From positions 20,712,847 to 20,776,846 of the forward strand of contig CM057230.1 of NCBI GenBank assembly GCA_029891385.1: a stretch of DNA of 64,000 nt. Reading direction: 5' to 3'. Below the pieces are notes generated by a model that was not told where the DNA came from, made no database searches, and saw only the letters and a list, made by a program, of their open reading frames with translations. The position numbers and the translations under genes are program-made. Positions 59,391 through 64,000 of the stretch are shown here, one piece after another. Origin of the DNA: Erythroxylum novogranatense. Taxonomy: Eukaryota > Streptophyta > Magnoliopsida > Malpighiales > Erythroxylaceae. Position 1 is the stretch's first letter, and every line of letters starts with the position of its first letter.

Positions 59391-59395
59391 ATCAG

Positions 59396-60086
59396 CGTCC
59401 AATCAGTTCACCAAAAACCATACAAAAAATGAAGAACAACATCATAGAAATAATACATAAACTAGAAAACAAATCAGTTGCAAAACTATCAAAGAACACC
59501 CTCAATTGTCGTTGAATAGTAGAAGATATCCAGTTGCAGAAAGTCACGAATCACCCAGGTGAAAAAAAAACACGCAAAGGCCTAGAAAAGAAAATCACAA
59601 CTACTACACACCCATAATTAACGACAACACAACCAAAGAAAGATACAGCACCAACTACACAAATTGGGTTCGTAATCCACCTGAAAAATCCAACTCTAAC
59701 GACACAGTTTAGGTTTTGTGATACTACTGAAACATTTGCAGCAAATAGTGATTTATTTTATCACAAGCAATAACTAAACATTATCAAATCATCCTTGAAA
59801 TCCTAGTTGCCAAGTCATCCAATATCTGTCATTTTTCCTTTCTAAAAACAACAACATTCAGCCAACTGCACACGTGAATCCTAGCTATATTACATCTGCC
59901 ATAATCAATTCAAAATTCCTAGAAAATTTGAATCCTTGGATAGCCATTATCCTAAAGATACACTATCTATTTAAATCCCATATTAATTAGGATTAAACCT
60001 TATCAAACTTGTCTTAGAAGAGCATCACTTAAACTCAACTAAGTCTAATTATCAAATAATGTCCAAATTTAAATAATAAGATATCA
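59396..60086 (-). repeat. Sirevirus-like LTR, proximal piece (minus)
   Basis: Minus-strand reading from 60086 (TGATATCTTATTATTTAAAT, then TGGACATTATTTGATAATTA) aligns with 32031-32340. It lies directly after the polypurine-tract cluster and runs into the solo LTR insertion at 59395. Further towards 59400 the match to the plus copy is weak. Confidence 0.6.
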
Positions 60087-60141
60087 TAACCTATATTTTA
60101 ATCATCTTTCCCTTTTTGACATTATTTTTCACATATTTGAA

Positions 60142-60323
60142 ACTCCCCCTAAAAGAAATAATTGGACATATAATATCGAATTCACAAGTCACAAGAGAGC
60201 TCCCCCTTAATCAGTCATCAGGATTCAAACATAATCAATTATCCAAGAATACAAATATCCAAAATTGTCATAGGCCAAACAAATCAAAAACAAATGTTTC
60301 GACATAATTATCTCCCCCTTAGG
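60142..60323 (-). other. Cluster of three polypurine-tract motifs
   Basis: In minus-strand reading, CTAAGGGGGAGA (60311-60323), TTAAGGGGGAGC (60199-60210) and TTTTAGGGGGAGT (60142-60154) follow each other before the LTR. Repeated polypurine tracts ahead of the 3' LTR are a known hallmark of the Sirevirus branch of copia. Confidence 0.65.
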
Positions 60324-60399
60324 ACAAAAAAAGCCAAAAAGTACAATAAAGAAGCATATGAAAACCGAAGACCATTTGCTTTTGTTGACAAATATCATC

Positions 60400-61270
60400 A
60401 ATGCCCATTTGAAAGATACCCTCAATCTTGTCGATTTCACTAACCAGAGCAAAATGCAGATTGATGAATGTAGAAGTCAATGCATCAAAACGTCCAGACA
60501 GAGTGTAGAGTAGATTAAGGGCCAAGCTTGCTTATTCACATGCAAAATCCTTGGCGAAATATTCATCAAAGTTACTTTTCAAAAACACTCAAATCTAATT
60601 GAGGAACACCATTAGCATATATAAATTGAGTAATGAAGCATAGAAAGTAACAAGGAATGAGACTTACCCCTAATTGCAAGAATTGCTTCAATTATGAGTC
60701 ATCCTAGATAAACATTTGCCCTAGTACCAATTGCATAAGCCAACTTGACTTGTGCTAGATAAACTGCAGCCAAATGCGTACTGGGCATCTAATTAGCTAA
60801 AACTAGCTTATGAATTATGAAATATTTTTGCGCTAATATGGGGACATGCAAAGCAAAAGAAGATGGCCATGTTGTCAATTTACCCTAGTTAAACACAATT
60901 GCTATCATGTCATTCGACACAGTCCAATCATCATCACTGATTCAGTCTACCCCACACATACACTAATTTATAGCTCAAGGTAGTATCAGTCAATATATCT
61001 TTATCCAAAATATAATAAAATTCTTTCACCAATTCAAAATCAAAATGTTGAGGCAACAATGCAGCATTCAATAAATTTCTTTCTGTCAACAGAATTTCCA
61101 AGCGAAATTGTTAAAATTCGTCCAAATTTATACGATGATCAAGCATTAACTCAGTGTTTGAAATGTTATCCATTTCTATGCTGCAGCAAAAGTATAAAAT
61201 GTATATGACATAGCATCATCAACTAATATTTTGAACTGAGAGTGTCTTCGAGGAGGTTAGACTAATTTTC
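60400..61270 (-). pseudogene. Degenerate env-like / plant-transposon-protein ORF
   Basis: On the minus strand, shifting frames give HFDFELVKEFYYILDKDIL near 61050, then KLTTWPSSFALHVPILAQKY near 60870 and MPSTHLAAVYLAQVKLAYAI near 60780, and an open stretch FINLHFALVSEIDKIEGIFQ near 60470. The pattern resembles the extra ORF found between RNase H and the 3' LTR in Sireviruses and annotated elsewhere as putative plant transposon protein. Its place beside repeated polypurine tracts supports that. Several stops interrupt it. Similarity is judged by eye only. Confidence 0.45.
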
Positions 61271-61411
61271 GAGCCAATTATTTGACCAGTTGCCATGGAG
61301 CAGAATGAATGTCAGTAGGTGGTGACCCAACCGTAGAGATTGAAACGATAGTTTCAATTAAATTGTATTCAGAATCAGATTTCTCTACCCTGTAAAATAG
61401 CGCATGTACTG

Positions 61412-64000
61412 TTGGGACCTGATCTCGAAACCGGATCCCAACCGAAAAACAAAAACGAAACAAATCAAACGGATCCTAAACCCGAGTGGGCCAAAACAAA
61501 CATCATAATCGAAATCAAAGAATCTGATTTACCAAACAAAAGCAAATCGAAAACAAATTGGCGAAAGAATCGAAAGAAAATCCAGAATTCCCAATCTGGT
61601 CGAAATTTAGAGACTAGGCATGGGCACTCCTAAGAAATTCAGAGATTAGGCGTGGGCACGCCTAAGGATGGAATCTGAAGTCTGCAGAAATTCTAGAATT
61701 TGACTCCACGTAAAACACAATCTTCCCTCTAACAGATCTTGAAATCATTAACTGAAAGAACGGATTACAAAGCGAAACGAATAACAAATCGGATCAAAAA
61801 GCTATCAAAATGCGAATCGAAAGCGAATCGGATCGAAGTAAACAAACGATTCAATCGCACGGAATTTCAAATTTCCAACACCCCATAACTCAAACTTGTT
61901 AACAATAAAAAAAGGGTTGTGTTGGAAACCTTAGACTAAACTAATCCAAAACCGGTCAAAACCGGTGTAAATTTTTTTCTTTTCTTTTTCTTATTTTTCA
62001 TTTCTTTCATCTTTATTTAATCTCATTCAAATCAAAACAAATAATTTCCACTTTTGGAAATTAATCCTTATACAAATCTCAATTCATATTAAACGTCTTA
62101 ACATGCAGTATCTCAATCTCATCTTTAAAACAAACATCTATCTTATTCTTATTCTTTCTTTTTGCCATAAAAAAACTCACACATAGCCATATAACAAAAT
62201 TTGGGCAGCATAACGGCTGTATTTTTCAAAACCCAAACCTGCAAATGGTTTTAAAACTCACTTCTATAATTCCGAGTCAAAACTCAGAATCATCGGACCT
62301 CCCGTCCGGAATCCAAAACACAATCATATTCAATTCACAATCATATATCTCAATTCCATATACAATTTCACAATTCAATCCAAAACCCAAACCAATCATA
62401 TTTATACACAATCATAATTCATATCTCATCATCATGCACATTCATCCATATCTATACATATCCAAATCTAATTCTTAAATCAATTCAATACATGATTTCA
62501 CAACCATCCACAAATTCATAAATCATCATACACTACTCTACCAGTCAAGTCCTTATACAAAATCATAATTCATACATATCATAAATAATTGCTTACAAAA
62601 CCTTAATGGCATTCCAAGCCATTTACAAAGCCAAAACCAAATTCCAAAATACACAAAAACACAAACTAAACAAAAAAAAACTTGGCTTTCTTTCATCCGA
62701 TCTCCTGCTCGATACCTGGAGATGGAGATGAAATGGGGTGAGCTTATAGCTCGTGGATAACATGTTTATAAATCGAAAAATAAGTAAAAATCATTTTTCA
62801 AGCAGTTTGCCGTTTATAAACATTTTACATTCAAAAATTTATCAAAGTCTCATTTTCAAACTTTTTAAATCAATCATAATCAATTTCAAAATAATTTCAT
62901 GGCAGAAAGGCCTCAATTGATCTTTTCTCAAAATCCTCAAATTCTTCACAGTTCACGAACAAATTGAACACATGTATGCATCACAAATATAAACAAAATC
63001 AAAAACACACAAACACATCAGAATGGTTTGGGTCGGTCTAAAACGGAACATACTGCATATTCCCGTATAACGGTCCTGTGCAGCCGTGAACAGAACGTAC
63101 TACACTTTCCTGCATAGCGGTCTAGTGTAGCCGTGAACTTATGAGAGTCCGAAACCGGAGCTCCAGTGCTACTAGCGGGTAGGCGGGAGAAGTCTTTAAA
63201 AAGAGACAGTGCACTGACTCAACTTATGGGACCTAACCAAACTCACATAACACATAAATTCATACTTAAAAAAACGAATTGCCCGAAGGCACATTTCGAA
63301 AACTTGCTTTCATATCGTGTCATACTAGACACATTAATATTCACAATTGCACATACTTTCATATAGCAATTCACCATACACATGTCATATAGCAAATCAC
63401 AATTCATCAATCAATTTCATAACAATTTCAAAACATATTCGATTCATAAAAATTCATAAACAAAGTATGCAATACTTTTGAGAATTGATCAAAATCGTTC
63501 ATAAATAAATAAATGAACAAATGTATCAATTTTCATAAGTAATAAAACCTTCAAGCATAAAGAATTCCAGAAATTTTTACCAATTTATCAAGTCACTTAA
63601 AACAATAAATCTAACATTTGTAATCAATTTCCATAATCTCATAAATTTCTTAATTTATCAAAACATTTTAAAACTTGAAACAAATTTTCAAAACATTTGG
63701 AAACAGTACAATTCAATACGTCCTTTCTTTATTTTTCGAAATCATAAATAATAATTTTGTAAAACATTTCACTTCTTGAATTTTTGAAAATTCATAATTA
63801 ACTTATAATTCGAAAAATAAACATATTACTCACCTCATTTCCTTGCTAGAAACTTGTCCCAAGCATCAATTCTCCAAAGCCTTTCCTTAATTTTTCCTAA
63901 TTCAATAACATAAACCCTAATTAATTAAACATCCAAAATTGAATCAATTAAACCATGAAATCACCAAAATTGACTTGAGAAATCACAAACCCATACTAAT
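61412..64000 (-). repeat. Gene-free stretch, probably part of a gypsy LTR running off the window
   Basis: The stretch starts TGTTGGGACCTGATCTCG, a possible inverted LTR end. It includes a duplicated phrase (GCATGGGCACTCCTAAG at 61618 and GCGTGGGCACGCCTAAGG at 61649) and GGGGTGAGCTTATAGCTCGT near 62737, wording common in large plant gypsy LTRs. From 62100 on it is strongly A/C-rich with few G. No coding similarity is seen. The right end is outside the window. Confidence 0.4.

Noticed and set aside
1..64000. A novel biological system such as a defence or biosynthetic operon
   Set aside because: The window is plant repeat sequence with two acyltransferase genes. No gene cluster beyond this pair is supported.

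Overview
This window is plant nuclear DNA, from a eudicot and probably a woody species with many LTR retrotransposons. The genus cannot be fixed from the sequence. The evidence is a pair of BAHD acyltransferase genes of the vinorine-synthase-like type, Ty1/copia and Ty3/gypsy elements primed by initiator tRNA-Met, a PIF/Harbinger DNA transposon, a LINE fragment and a CCGGT-rich Mutator-type MITE. I see no bacterial, CRISPR, rRNA or tRNA features.

Layout. Positions 1-30760 are a nest of retroelements four levels deep. (0) A decayed minus-strand copia element (gag, protease and integrase at 28413-30760; RT and RNase H at 1-1698) is split by (1) a roughly 4 kb gypsy solo LTR (1699-4909 plus 27591-28412, target duplication ACAGG). 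That LTR is split by (2) a 22.7 kb plus-strand gypsy chromovirus (4910-27590, LTRs of about 3.8 kb, target duplication CATAT). Its RNase H/integrase region is split by (3) a related minus-strand gypsy element (11781 to about 22250, target duplication CTTTG). The right end of level 3 is not a natural sequence: it is a collinear interleave of LTR and empty-site pol sequence, which I read as a consensus error. Level 3 and part of the level 2 5' LTR also lack bases at CTG/CAG sites.

Positions 30760-35080 hold further retroelement debris: a Sirevirus-like LTR and a second copia gag fragment. The first gene is an intact intronless BAHD acyltransferase at 35442-36767 (+). Then come AT-rich spacer, a decayed two-gene PIF/Harbinger element (40740-43430, minus), a LINE endonuclease fragment (43620-44720, minus), a possible organelle-derived patch, and a 382 bp MITE with a 10 bp target duplication (47501-47882).

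The second BAHD gene (49230-55057, +) is a tandem duplicate of the first, sharing about 300 bp of upstream sequence. It is cut in two by a very young copia element (49757-54262) whose 249 bp LTRs read as identical and are flanked by AATAT. Without the insert the reading frame would be continuous, so the loss of this gene is recent and could be polymorphic.

Positions 55716-61400 hold a minus-strand Sirevirus-like 3' end (env-like remnant, repeated polypurine tracts, LTR). Its LTR is split by another gypsy solo LTR (56229-59390, target duplication ATCAG). The rest, to 64000, is gene-free and looks like LTR sequence. In function the window is two duplicated acyltransferase genes, one probably working and one freshly disrupted, in a repeat-dominated region.
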